This document shows positions 17,032 to 25,189 of a DNA stretch of 37,486 nucleotides, in pieces. Source of the stretch: Bacteroidales bacterium (GTDB lineage Bacteria; Bacteroidota; Bacteroidia; Bacteroidales; UBA932); contig JAFZBQ010000090.1 of assembly GCA_017561665.1 (NCBI GenBank), forward strand, positions 1-37,486. The letters are read 5' to 3'. The notes under the pieces were generated by a model, which was not told the origin of the DNA, made no database searches, and saw nothing but the letters and a program-made list of their open reading frames with translations. Position 1 is the first letter of the stretch. The number at the start of each line of letters is the position of its first letter. A program made the translations under genes and the position numbers.

Positions 17032-20000
17032 ATGAAAAGATTTATCCTCACAACACTGATTATGCTGTCGTTTGCGCTCGGTGCGCAGGCGCAGTATCAG
17101 GTCAGGGGCGTCATCGCGGACGATCTGGGGCCGGTAATCGGCGCCACCGTAATGGAGGCGGGTACTCAAAACGGTACCTCAACCGACTTTGACGGCAATT
17201 TCTCCCTGAACGTCTCGGGACCCGACGCACTGGTGGAGGTCAGCTGCATAGGTTATGCCTCGCAGACCTTCCCCGCAAAGGACTTCCCCTCAAGCATCCT
17301 GCTCAAGGAGGATGTAAACTTCCTGGACGAAGTGGTGGTCGTAGGTTACGGCACCCAGAAGTCCAAGGACCTCACCGCACCTATCGTCAATGTCAAGGGC
17401 GAGGAACTTTCCCGCCAGACGGCCGCCAACCCGATGAGCGCCTTGCAGGGCAAGGTCAGCGGCGTCCAGATAACCCAGAGCGGCGCCCCCGGTGCCGGCC
17501 CTTCTGTCAAGATCCGCGGCGTGGGATCTATCGGCGACTACGCCAACCCCCTCTATGTGGTTGACGGCGCCTTTATGGACAACATCAACTTCCTCTCCAG
17601 CAACGACATCGAGTCGTTGACGGTGCTTAAGGACGCCTCGGCTGCCGCCATCTACGGTGTACGCGCCGCCAACGGCGTTATCATCGTCACCACCCGCAAG
17701 GGCGACCTGGGCAAGGTCCGCGTTAGCTACGAAGGCTATGCCGGTCTGCAGGTGCCAACCAACATCATGAAGCTGGCAAACACCGAGCAGTATGTGGAGA
17801 TGTACAACCTGGTATATCCCGACTCGCCCAAAAACGTTGCGGACTACAACGGCGTAAGCACCGACTGGTACAGCGAGCTGGTACACAACGCTCTGACTCA
17901 CAGCCACTCGGTGGACTTGTCCGGTGGCACCGACAAGACCAACTACTCGGTGGGTCTTAGTTACTTCTACCAGGACGGTATTATGAACTACTGCAAGAAC
18001 GATTACAACCGTTTCAACCTGCGTGCAAGACTCGATCAGACAATGACCGACTGGCTCAAGATGGGTATCAATACAGTGGTATCCCGTCACAACCAGCACA
18101 ATCCCAATTCCGGGGTCTACTATTCCGCATTCGTCAATCCGCCCGTTTACGGCGTTTACAGCGATGACAACACCGACGCATATCCCGTCGCTTTTGACTC
18201 GCCCCAACGCTACGGCTATCCCAATGCCTACGGCAACCCTGCCGCCGCCGCATATTACACCAACAGCCGCGAAAAGGGGCTGAAGACGGTATTCAACATC
18301 TATGCAGAGGCCTCCATCACCGACAAACTGAAGTTCCGCACATCATACAATCTCGACTTCAGTTTTGCAGATCAGCAGAGCTACACCCCGGAACATTTCG
18401 TAGGTGGCTCGCAAGGCACTTCCGTATCGTCACTGAATAAAACATACGCCTACGGCACCTATCAGATATTCGACAATACCCTCACGTTTGCCGACCAGGT
18501 CGGTGACCACAGCTTCACTCTGATGGCCGGACAGTCGCTCCGCATGCAGTACAACGGCTGGCTGCGCGGCATGGCGAGCAACGTCCCCGACTACGACGAC
18601 CAGTCCCGCTATCTGGTTAACGGTTCATACAAGAACCAGACTGCTACCGACGGCGCCTCCCGCTACAACGGCTTGTCGTTCTTCACTCGCGGCACTTACA
18701 ACTACAAGGGCCGTTATCTGGCAACCCTGACGTTCCGTGCCGACGGCAGCTCCAAGTATCAGGAGAAATGGGGCTACTTCCCCTCCATCGGTTTGGGCTG
18801 GGTTGTTACGGACGAGCCCTTCATGCAGGGCAGAAAGACATTCGACTATCTCAAGCTGCGCGCCAGCTGGGGTATGCTTGGTAACGATAATGTCCCCGCC
18901 AACGACATCAACATAGCCGGCAACTCCGGCGTAGCTTCATCGGCCGTGTTCGGCGATACACTGGTGGACGGCATCGGCGCCCAAACCGTATTTCAGAACT
19001 ATTTGAGGTGGGAAGTAGTGACCGAGGCCAACGTCGGTGCCGACTTCGCCTTTCTCGGCAGCCGCCTGACCGGCGACATCGATCTCTATTACCGCGTCAC
19101 TGACCGGGTTGTCTTCCACGCGCCGGTAGCAACCGGCGGCGGCGTAGCCACCCTGCTGGCCAATAACGGCAAGGTACTCAACGCCGGCGTAGAACTCGCC
19201 CTCAAGTGGGCTGACAACATTGGAGATGATTTCGCCTACAATCTGGGCATGAACGCCACCTTCAACCATAACAGGGTATTGGCACTCGCAGGCCGTGACA
19301 ACATTCCCGGCTGTAACACTAACGGGGCTTATGCCACCATGACACAGGTCGGCTACCCTATCGGTGCATTCTGGGGATATCAGGTAGACGGAATCTTCCA
19401 AAACGAATATGACGCACAGATGGCCGACGTAACCCAACTCGCCACCGGTGCCGGTTATTTCCAGTACCACGACTTTGCCGGTAACGAGGATGGCACCCCC
19501 GACTGCAAGATTACCGAGGCTGACCGCGTTTATCTGGGCTCTCCGCTGCCCTGGCTGATGCTCGGCTTTGATTTCGGTTTCAACTTCAGGAACTGGGATT
19601 TCTCGGCCGTGTTCAATTCCAACATAGGCAACAAGATTTTCAATCGCAAACGCATCAACAAGCAGGTATTCCCCGAGGGCAACTACGATTATGATTTTTA
19701 TAAGAATGCATATCGCAGCAAGGATAATCCCTCATCTACCTATCCTACTCCGAAAGTACTTACAGAATCGCTAATGGCACAGAGCAACAGCTTCTTTATC
19801 GAAGACGGCTCTATGTTCCGCATCCAGAACGTCCAGTTGGGCTATACTTTCCATAAAGTATTCGGCAATGGGACCATCCGCGCCTATCTCTCTGCACAGC
19901 GTCCTCTGACCTTGTTCCGTTACAACGGTTTCACCACGGAAATCGGAGGTTCTCCCACCGAGAACGGCATCGATGGTTCTTCCGTATATCCGATGCAGTC

Positions 20001-20034
20001 CATCTATTCGTTCGGCATAAACTTGAATTTCTAG
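17032..20034 (+). CDS. SusC/RagA-family TonB-linked outer-membrane transporter
   Basis: A 1000-residue SusC-type transporter. It has a Sec signal peptide (1-20, ALGAQA), a carboxypeptidase-like domain at about 23-100 (VRGVIADDLGPVIGATVMEAG, DFDGNFSLNV), then the SusC hallmark VVVVGYGTQKSKDLTAPI before the plug. In the plug are IRGVGSIGDYANPLYVVDG and ESLTVLKDASAAAIYGVRAANG. A beta-barrel follows, ending SIYSFGINLNF. It would import large oligosaccharides together with the SusD protein encoded four bases downstream. The neighbours (GH3, two GH144-like enzymes) suggest beta-1,2-gluco-oligosaccharides. Confidence 0.96.
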   Translation: MKRFILTTLIMLSFALGAQAQYQVRGVIADDLGPVIGATVMEAGTQNGTSTDFDGNFSLNVSGPDALVEVSCIGYASQTFPAKDFPSSILLKEDVNFLDEVVVVGYGTQKSKDLTAPIVNVKGEELSRQTAANPMSALQGKVSGVQITQSGAPGAGPSVKIRGVGSIGDYANPLYVVDGAFMDNINFLSSNDIESLTVLKDASAAAIYGVRAANGVIIVTTRKGDLGKVRVSYEGYAGLQVPTNIMKLANTEQYVEMYNLVYPDSPKNVADYNGVSTDWYSELVHNALTHSHSVDLSGGTDKTNYSVGLSYFYQDGIMNYCKNDYNRFNLRARLDQTMTDWLKMGINTVVSRHNQHNPNSGVYYSAFVNPPVYGVYSDDNTDAYPVAFDSPQRYGYPNAYGNPAAAAYYTNSREKGLKTVFNIYAEASITDKLKFRTSYNLDFSFADQQSYTPEHFVGGSQGTSVSSLNKTYAYGTYQIFDNTLTFADQVGDHSFTLMAGQSLRMQYNGWLRGMASNVPDYDDQSRYLVNGSYKNQTATDGASRYNGLSFFTRGTYNYKGRYLATLTFRADGSSKYQEKWGYFPSIGLGWVVTDEPFMQGRKTFDYLKLRASWGMLGNDNVPANDINIAGNSGVASSAVFGDTLVDGIGAQTVFQNYLRWEVVTEANVGADFAFLGSRLTGDIDLYYRVTDRVVFHAPVATGGGVATLLANNGKVLNAGVELALKWADNIGDDFAYNLGMNATFNHNRVLALAGRDNIPGCNTNGAYATMTQVGYPIGAFWGYQVDGIFQNEYDAQMADVTQLATGAGYFQYHDFAGNEDGTPDCKITEADRVYLGSPLPWLMLGFDFGFNFRNWDFSAVFNSNIGNKIFNRKRINKQVFPEGNYDYDFYKNAYRSKDNPSSTYPTPKVLTESLMAQSNSFFIEDGSMFRIQNVQLGYTFHKVFGNGTIRAYLSAQRPLTLFRYNGFTTEIGGSPTENGIDGSSVYPMQSIYSFGINLNF

Positions 20035-20038
20035 GACT

Positions 20039-21514
20039 ATGAAAAAAAGTATCATCATAATACTGGCTGCATTTGCAACCATCTCCTGCAACAGCCTGCT
20101 TGACATCCGCACAGAAGCTTCGATGCCTGCGACCGGAATTGACTATTCCAAGCCGGAGAATATATTCCTACCCGTCAGCGCAGCATATGCTAGTATGCGC
20201 CTGTCAGAAGGGTGGGCTCAAAATTACGTTGGTGTAATGGAGATTGTCTCCGATGATGCCGACAAGGGCTCTACCGAGGCCGACGGTCCTACCGTTGCCG
20301 AATTGGATAAATTCACCTACGGCCCCGACAACAATAACGTGGAGGCCATGTGGAACTACTTCTATAATATCTCTTCCGCTGCTAACCATGCCATCGAGTC
20401 CATGGACAAGTATGCCGCCGCCATCACTTCCGATGCTGGTCAGCAGACGGTCACAGAGTGCCGTGGCGAAGCCAAGATTATCCGCGCCTATGCCTATTTC
20501 AACCTGGTGCGCCTGTTTGGAACCGTACCCATTTTTGACCGTACCATGACAGCGGAAGAACTTGCTTCCGCTCCTGCGCAGGAGCCGGAAAAGGTGTATG
20601 AATTCATATACCGGGATCTGGACGATGCCATCGATGTCGTACCGGAATCCTACACCGAACTCAAAGGCCGATACAATAAATACACCGCGATGGCGCTCAA
20701 GGCCAAGGTTGCATTGTACCGTAAGGACTGGAAAGAAGCCGCGCGTCTCACGGACCTTATTATCGCCAGCGGGCAATACGCTCTTATGAGCCGTTTCAAA
20801 GATGCCTTCAACGTAGAGAATGAAGGTGGCAAGGAGTCGCTTATGGAAATTGAGAGTTCCGATATGGGTCAGACTTCAGATCCGCTGCCAATTTGCTACT
20901 ATGCCTTCATCCAGGGCCCTCGCGGCAACAAAGAGCCGTTCCAAGGGTGGGGATACAAAGTTCCCAGCCAGAAACTGATAGATTTCTTTGACTCCCGGGG
21001 CGACGCAATCCGCAAAAAGGTGACCCTGCTGGTACGTGGCGAAGTCGTTACCAAAGGCGATACCCTGTTTAATTCGTGCACCAACCCCTATTACAATGGC
21101 AAGGTTTATGTACCGACCCGCACCAACAACCGTTCTTACAATGCCTATGGTCTGGACCACAATATGAGGATTATCCGTTACGCAGACGTCCTGCTTATGT
21201 TTGCCGAAGCCATGGCCAACGGTGCCAACATCACCCTGACTTCGGGTTACAGTGCCGATATGGCTCTCAACGAAGTACGCACACGCGCCGGACTGCCTGC
21301 CACGACAGCCACGCTGGACAATATCTACGACGAGCGCCGTGCTGAACTGGCACTGGAAGAAAACCGCTTCTTTGACCTTGTACGCTGGGGCAAAGCGGCA
21401 GAAGTTCTGGGGCCGCTCGGTTTCAAGGCAGGTAAGAACGAGGTGTTCCCCATACCGGCAGCCCAGAGGCAGTTGAACACCAACCTCCCCGCAACCCCCG
21501 GTTATTCATATTAA
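20039..21514 (+). CDS. SusD/RagB-family nutrient-binding lipoprotein
   Basis: A 491-residue SusD-type lipoprotein (lipobox ISC, Cys17) that would form the lid of the SusC channel and bind the glycan. Typical features: MWNYFYNISSAANHAIESMD (about 101-121), ECRGEAKIIRAYAYFNLVRLFGTVP (TPR-like region, about 141-165), YNKYTAMALKAKVALYRKDW, and the C-terminal ERRAELALEENRFFDLVRWGKA signature with PIPAAQRQLN near the end. It directly follows susC, the standard arrangement. Substrate specificity is not readable from sequence. Confidence 0.96.
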   Translation: MKKSIIIILAAFATISCNSLLDIRTEASMPATGIDYSKPENIFLPVSAAYASMRLSEGWAQNYVGVMEIVSDDADKGSTEADGPTVAELDKFTYGPDNNNVEAMWNYFYNISSAANHAIESMDKYAAAITSDAGQQTVTECRGEAKIIRAYAYFNLVRLFGTVPIFDRTMTAEELASAPAQEPEKVYEFIYRDLDDAIDVVPESYTELKGRYNKYTAMALKAKVALYRKDWKEAARLTDLIIASGQYALMSRFKDAFNVENEGGKESLMEIESSDMGQTSDPLPICYYAFIQGPRGNKEPFQGWGYKVPSQKLIDFFDSRGDAIRKKVTLLVRGEVVTKGDTLFNSCTNPYYNGKVYVPTRTNNRSYNAYGLDHNMRIIRYADVLLMFAEAMANGANITLTSGYSADMALNEVRTRAGLPATTATLDNIYDERRAELALEENRFFDLVRWGKAAEVLGPLGFKAGKNEVFPIPAAQRQLNTNLPATPGYSY

Positions 21515-21556
21515 CAACCAATATTATTACCAACACTAACCATTAATTCAAATCCA

Positions 21557-22447
21557 ATGAAAAAACTATTTCTAATTGCCGCAATGGCACTGGTTGCAGT
21601 TGTATCCTGCAACAAACCCGACGATGGTAAAGACGACAAGGACAAGACTCCCGAAGTCAAGACTTGCGCAGAAAACCTGGTTCTCCACATGCCTTTCGAG
21701 GCAGCTGACAACGCTGTCAAGGTTGGTGAGGGATTCACTTTTGACAAAAAGGCTGGTAATGCTGATTTTGGTACCGGTTATATCGGTAACGGTTATGTAA
21801 ACAAGGCCGGCAACAACAGTGAGGCATATCTGAAATTCAATCTTGCCAAGAACAACGCCTTAAGCAAACTTCAAGATATTACAATTACCCTTTGGGCTAA
21901 GAACGTTGAGGCGTTCCAGAAAGGTTGTCTATTCTCAGTTAACGGTAAGCATTTCCCCACTCAGGACTGGCCTTGTGTTGTCATGATGTTCGACAACAAG
22001 GGCTTTGAGAAAGACGAGGAAGGAAAGGAGACCACTGTTAAGACCCAGCAGTTCAACGGTCGCTTTATGTTTAAGAAAGCAGATGATAGCGGAACCGATC
22101 TGTGGCTTGACACTTGGAATTCAGCTTTTGCAAAGTATAACACCTGGTTCCAGTTCGCATTTACCTACACAGCCTCTACCGGTGCATGGTCATTCTTTAT
22201 TGACGGCGTCAAGATTAAAGATGCTGTATTTGGCGATATGATGCCTTGGGGCGAATGTGTTCCTGCGGATGCCTCTGCTTTCTACGTAGGCGGCTGGGCT
22301 TCTTGGATCGAGAACTATGATGGTGCACAGGATTGGATGAGTTTCTTCTCCGGCAGCATCGACGAGCTCCGCATCTACAACAAGGCTCTCACCGAGGCCG
22401 AAATTCAGGCTCTTCGCAAAGAAGAGGTTGCAATCGCACTTCTGTAA
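21557..22447 (+). CDS. LamG-like surface glycan-binding lipoprotein
   Basis: A 296-residue lipoprotein (VVSC, Cys18) with a short acidic, Lys-rich linker (about 20-33) and one concanavalin-A/LamG-like domain (about 40-290). The core motifs are LVLHMPFEAADNAVKVG, DITITLWAKNV, WFQFAFTYTASTGAWSFFIDGVK and the closing GSIDELRIYNKALTEAEIQALRKE, the characteristic last strand of LamG domains. Lying just after susD, it is at the position of a SusE/F-type surface glycan-binding protein. It is separated from susD by 42 bases and from the second GH144-like gene by 45 bases that hold a strong hairpin. No catalytic residues are evident. Confidence 0.9.
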   Translation: MKKLFLIAAMALVAVVSCNKPDDGKDDKDKTPEVKTCAENLVLHMPFEAADNAVKVGEGFTFDKKAGNADFGTGYIGNGYVNKAGNNSEAYLKFNLAKNNALSKLQDITITLWAKNVEAFQKGCLFSVNGKHFPTQDWPCVVMMFDNKGFEKDEEGKETTVKTQQFNGRFMFKKADDSGTDLWLDTWNSAFAKYNTWFQFAFTYTASTGAWSFFIDGVKIKDAVFGDMMPWGECVPADASAFYVGGWASWIENYDGAQDWMSFFSGSIDELRIYNKALTEAEIQALRKEEVAIALL

Positions 22448-22459
22448 AGAATCCATTCA

Positions 22460-22489
22460 GACGGTAGGGAGAGGGATCTCCCTACCGTC
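22460..22489 (+). promoter_or_regulatory. Strong intercistronic hairpin before the second GH144-like gene
   Basis: A perfect 13-bp stem (22460-22472 with 22477-22489) and a GGGA loop ends three bases before the ATG at 22493. It has no U-tract after it, so it is a poor intrinsic terminator. It could block ribosome entry, stabilise the 3' end of the upstream SusC/D/LamG mRNA or mark a processing site. Confidence 0.75.
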
Positions 22490-22492
22490 ACT

Positions 22493-24133
22493 ATGAAAAG
22501 ACTACTTATTTTTCTGACAGCCATCTTCACTTTGGCTGTCATCGTGGGGTGCAGTCACATAATTGACTCCGATCCCCTGCCGCGGGCCCTTGTCGTTTCC
22601 GTTACGATAGACAACACGACCGTTGCCGAATCGGGCGAAGTTCACGGCGTGACGCTGACGCCGGAAATCGCGGTGAGTTTTTCCCGCGATATCACTCTGG
22701 ACAAGATGTCCGTGGCCTCCTGTATCGCCTTTTCCGGCGGCGAATTGGATGTAAGGCTCGCCGACAGTGATCATTCTGTGCTGTTATTGACGACCAAGGA
22801 TAATTTATCACCATATACCAAGTATCGTTTGGGCATTGCTGCGGGAGAGGGTTTCGGTGTCAATCTGATAGAAGGATTCACATTCTCGTTCACCACCGCA
22901 TTTGATGACAGCAAGGATGTCTTTCCCCGAATTTCCACTGACGAACTCCTTACCAAGGTCCAGGAGCGCACTTTCGCCTATTTCTGGGATTATGCGCATC
23001 CGATTTCGGGTCTGGCGCGGGAGCGGCTGGGCAGCGGCGAGACGGTTACCACCGGCGGCAGCGGATTCGGCCTTATGGCCATTCCGGTCGGCATTGAGCG
23101 CGGCTTCGTTACCCGCGAAGAGGGAGCCGAGCGCGCCTTGAAGGTGGTCGATTTCTTGCAGAACAAGGCGGTGAAATATCACGGCGCCTTACCGCATTGG
23201 CTGAACGGCACCACTGGTGAAACCATCGCCTTCAGCACCTACGACAACGGCGCCGACCTGGTGGAGACCGCCTTCCTGATGGAGGGGCTGCTCACCCTGC
23301 GGGCATATTTCGACAAGCGGAACGCCACCGAAACGGCAGTCCGCAACGGAATCACCGCCCTCTGGGAGGCGGTGGAATGGGACTGGTTCACCCGAGGCGG
23401 GCAGAACGTGCTCTACTGGCACTGGTCACCCGACTACGACTGGAAGATGAATATGAAGATATCGGGTTGGAACGAGGCTCTGATAGTATACGTGCTGGCG
23501 GCTTCGTCGCCAAAGCACCGCATCTCCAAAGAGGTTTACGACAAAGGATGGGCCTCCGGAGTCAAAAACGGCAAGAAATTCTACGATATTACATTGCCGC
23601 TGGGACCCGACTACGGCGGACCGCTGTTCTTTACCCACTACTCTTTCCTTGGCCTCGACCCTCGCAATCTGCAGGACGCCTACGCCAAATATTGGGATCA
23701 GAACGTGGCTCACTCCAAAATCAACCACGCCTACTGCGCTGCCAATCCCAAGAAATACTACGGCTACAGCGATGTCTGCTGGGGACTTACCGCCAGCGAC
23801 TATCCGGGTGGCTATACAGCATCTTCCCCCACCCACGACACCGGCACAATAGCCCCTACGGCGGCAATTTCCAGCATGCCATATACGCCGGAAGAATCAA
23901 TCGCGGCGCTGGAGTACTTCTACTACAAACTTGGCAAACGCCTATGGGGTGAATACGGCTTCTACGACTCCTTTAACCTGGACCAGCAATGGTTCGCAAA
24001 CAGTTACATAGCCATTGACCAGGGGCCGATTGTATGTATGATAGAAAATTACCGCACCGGCCTGCTGTGGAACACCTTTATGAAAGACCCCGACATCCGC
24101 CGCGGCCTCGACAATCTTGGCTTCAGCTACTAA
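22493..24133 (+). CDS. Ig-like domain + GH144-like glucanase lipoprotein (second copy)
   Basis: A 546-residue lipoprotein (VGC, Cys20) with an N-terminal bacterial Ig-like domain (about 30-137, with PEIAVSFSRDITLDKMSV and YRLGIAAGEG). A GH144-like catalytic domain follows (about 148-546). It shares the signature motifs of the 15745-17019 paralogue: TTGGSGFGLMAI, YDNGADLVETAFL (Asp251, Asp255, Glu258), LYWHWSPDYDWKMN, Glu328 in GWNEALIVYVLAASSP, and IDQGPIVCMIENYRTGLLW. The Ig-like spacer may hold the catalytic domain away from the outer membrane, so this copy is the better candidate for the cell-surface endo-enzyme and the shorter one for the periplasm; that split is inference. Its 3' end overlaps the convergent toxin gene by 11 bases. 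Confidence 0.88.
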   Translation: MKRLLIFLTAIFTLAVIVGCSHIIDSDPLPRALVVSVTIDNTTVAESGEVHGVTLTPEIAVSFSRDITLDKMSVASCIAFSGGELDVRLADSDHSVLLLTTKDNLSPYTKYRLGIAAGEGFGVNLIEGFTFSFTTAFDDSKDVFPRISTDELLTKVQERTFAYFWDYAHPISGLARERLGSGETVTTGGSGFGLMAIPVGIERGFVTREEGAERALKVVDFLQNKAVKYHGALPHWLNGTTGETIAFSTYDNGADLVETAFLMEGLLTLRAYFDKRNATETAVRNGITALWEAVEWDWFTRGGQNVLYWHWSPDYDWKMNMKISGWNEALIVYVLAASSPKHRISKEVYDKGWASGVKNGKKFYDITLPLGPDYGGPLFFTHYSFLGLDPRNLQDAYAKYWDQNVAHSKINHAYCAANPKKYYGYSDVCWGLTASDYPGGYTASSPTHDTGTIAPTAAISSMPYTPEESIAALEYFYYKLGKRLWGEYGFYDSFNLDQQWFANSYIAIDQGPIVCMIENYRTGLLWNTFMKDPDIRRGLDNLGFSY

Positions 24134-24431
24134 CAGATTCCTTCATATTCTGGGCGTGGCAGGCATCCACCACATAGATGGTGTCACCTTCAATCTTATA
24201 TGCATAATACCATCGATCGGTATTAGCCATATAGCAACCCTCCCAACGTTTGAGAGTAGGTAATCTGCGCAGAAGCGTCTTTTCTATCTGATAAACAGAG
24301 AAGAACGCATCTCTCACATTCCGTTCGAGATCCTCATATGAATATGTATGCTGATATTTGAGGGCGACGTTGTTATAGAATGAGCGAATCTTCTGGAGTG
24401 CCCTTGGCTTGATAATATATTTATACTCCAT
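24123..24431 (-). CDS. ParE/RelE-superfamily toxin of a type II toxin-antitoxin pair
   Basis: A 102-residue basic protein with the compact ParE/RelE layout: an N-terminal strand (YKYIIKPRALQKIRSFY), a helical hairpin with Leu/Arg residues (TLLRRLPTLKRWEG), and paired C-terminal strands (DRWYYAYKIEGDTIYVVDACHAQNM), as in RelE/ParE toxins. Specific catalytic residues are not clear, so I cannot say whether it is a ribosome-dependent RNase or a gyrase poison. The gene overlaps the upstream antitoxin by 11 bases, and its 3' end overlaps the end of the second GH144-like gene by 11 bases in a convergent orientation. Confidence 0.78.
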   Translation of the reverse strand: MEYKYIIKPRALQKIRSFYNNVALKYQHTYSYEDLERNVRDAFFSVYQIEKTLLRRLPTLKRWEGCYMANTDRWYYAYKIEGDTIYVVDACHAQNMKESVSS

Positions 24432-24648
24432 CGCTCAATCCATAAATGCATTTCAGGTCTTTGCAGACCAAATCATACGCCTCTTCTACCGTCATGTCTT
24501 TGTCGACAGCGGTAAACCGATTAGCCATCTGCTGCAGGAGCTCCACAATCCGGGACTGCATCCAATTGCCAATCTCTACATTGTCTGCAAAAGCCGGACG
24601 TACCTGTTCCAGCAATGCATCATCGATTGAAACTTTAAAAGTGCACAT
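24421..24648 (-). CDS. Antitoxin of the 24123-24431 pair
   Basis: A 75-residue acidic protein that starts CTFKVSIDDALLEQVRPAF, the beta strand plus helix expected of a ribbon-helix-helix DNA-binding antitoxin. A helical tail (MTVEEAYDLVCKDLKCIYGL) probably wraps the toxin. It precedes and overlaps the toxin gene by 11 bases, the usual order, which keeps translation coupled and lets the complex repress its own promoter. A promoter with both elements (24678-24708) lies directly upstream. The family is not firmly identified by eye. Confidence 0.75.
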   Translation of the reverse strand: MCTFKVSIDDALLEQVRPAFADNVEIGNWMQSRIVELLQQMANRFTAVDKDMTVEEAYDLVCKDLKCIYGLSDGV

Positions 24649-24677
24649 AATCTATCTTCTACTATGGCTCACACTCG

Positions 24678-24708
24678 CAAATATACACAAATACACACAC
24701 CTTGTCAA
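24678..24708 (-). promoter_or_regulatory. Promoter of the toxin-antitoxin operon
   Basis: Minus strand: TTG at 24706-24708, a 20-base spacer, and TATATTTG at 24678-24685. This is the best match in the window to the two-part Bacteroidota promoter. It is 29-30 bases before the antitoxin ATG. Confidence 0.65.
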
Positions 24709-24762
24709 GTCTTTCCGACAATTGTTTCTCCTGTGACAGTGTGTTATTCAAACAATTATTAC

Positions 24763-24770
24763 TAAATTTG
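24763..24770 (+). promoter_or_regulatory. -7 promoter box TAAATTTG for the BspA-like operon
   Basis: A perfect TAnnTTTG match on the plus strand. It predicts a transcript start near 24777 and therefore an unusually long leader of about 240 bases before the small gene at 25016. Confidence 0.5.
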
Positions 24771-24776
24771 TTGTGC

Positions 24777-25015
24777 TACTGGGAAGAGAAATCCCCAGGG
24801 CAGAAAGGTAGTTCATCTAAAAGAGAAAATCTGGACAATTTTTTACAGCAGGTGGACGTCCCGCTTTGGTATGTCTCGAAGCCCTTCGTGGCCTCGAACA
24901 TATAGGCAGGAATATCTATTGCTGTAGGCCCCGTCCAGAGGCTCTCTTTTGATAGGCGAGGTTCCTGCCTTTCTTATTTATATACCTGCAGAATTCGGAA
25001 TCTGTCTGCACAATA
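24777..25015 (+). ncRNA. Candidate structured leader RNA with terminator-like hairpin
   Basis: This stretch has no credible gene. It holds nine-base arms AGGCAGGAA (24904-24912) and TTCCTGCCT (24962-24970), followed by a T-rich run. Competing complements also occur: CCTCG (24892-24896) with CGAGG (24957-24961), TACAGCA (24844-24850) with TGCTGTA (24920-24926), and TGGACG (24853-24858) with CGTCCA (24932-24937). Several of these pairings exclude each other, as in attenuators or riboswitches. It could also be an independent small RNA. No known class was recognised. Confidence 0.4.
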
Positions 25016-25171
25016 ATGATGGACATGGAACAGAACAAAATAAACTACCAAGCCCCGGAGGTTTGTGCCTTTTCATTGATACCGAGGCGTAGGATATTGA
25101 GTGTCAGTGATCCCAACGATACGACTACTGATAATGGCGAAATGCAAAATGGTGGTTTTTTGGACGAATAA
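25016..25171 (+). CDS. Small 51-residue protein ahead of the BspA-like gene
   Basis: The frame starts MMDMEQNKINYQAPEVCAF and ends NGGFLDE, with a stop at 25169-25171. The pattern (a short charged start, 'Y-x-APEV', one hydrophobic patch with SLIPRRRIL, then an Asp/Asn/Gly-rich tail such as SDPNDTTTD) resembles short Bacteroidales proteins that I recall beside fimbrillin-like or leucine-rich repeat genes. There is no signal peptide or membrane segment. It is 18 bases upstream of the BspA-like gene and is probably co-transcribed with it. Function unknown; the alternative is a leader peptide that controls the next gene. Confidence 0.6.
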   Translation: MMDMEQNKINYQAPEVCAFSLIPRRRILSVSDPNDTTTDNGEMQNGGFLDE

Positions 25172-25189
25172 CATACACATCATAATAAT

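Noticed and set aside
24904..24970. Inverted repeats that could bound an invertible promoter
   Set aside because: The arms are only nine bases, enclose about 50 bases with no -7 box on either strand, and are followed by a T-rich run, so an RNA hairpin is more likely.
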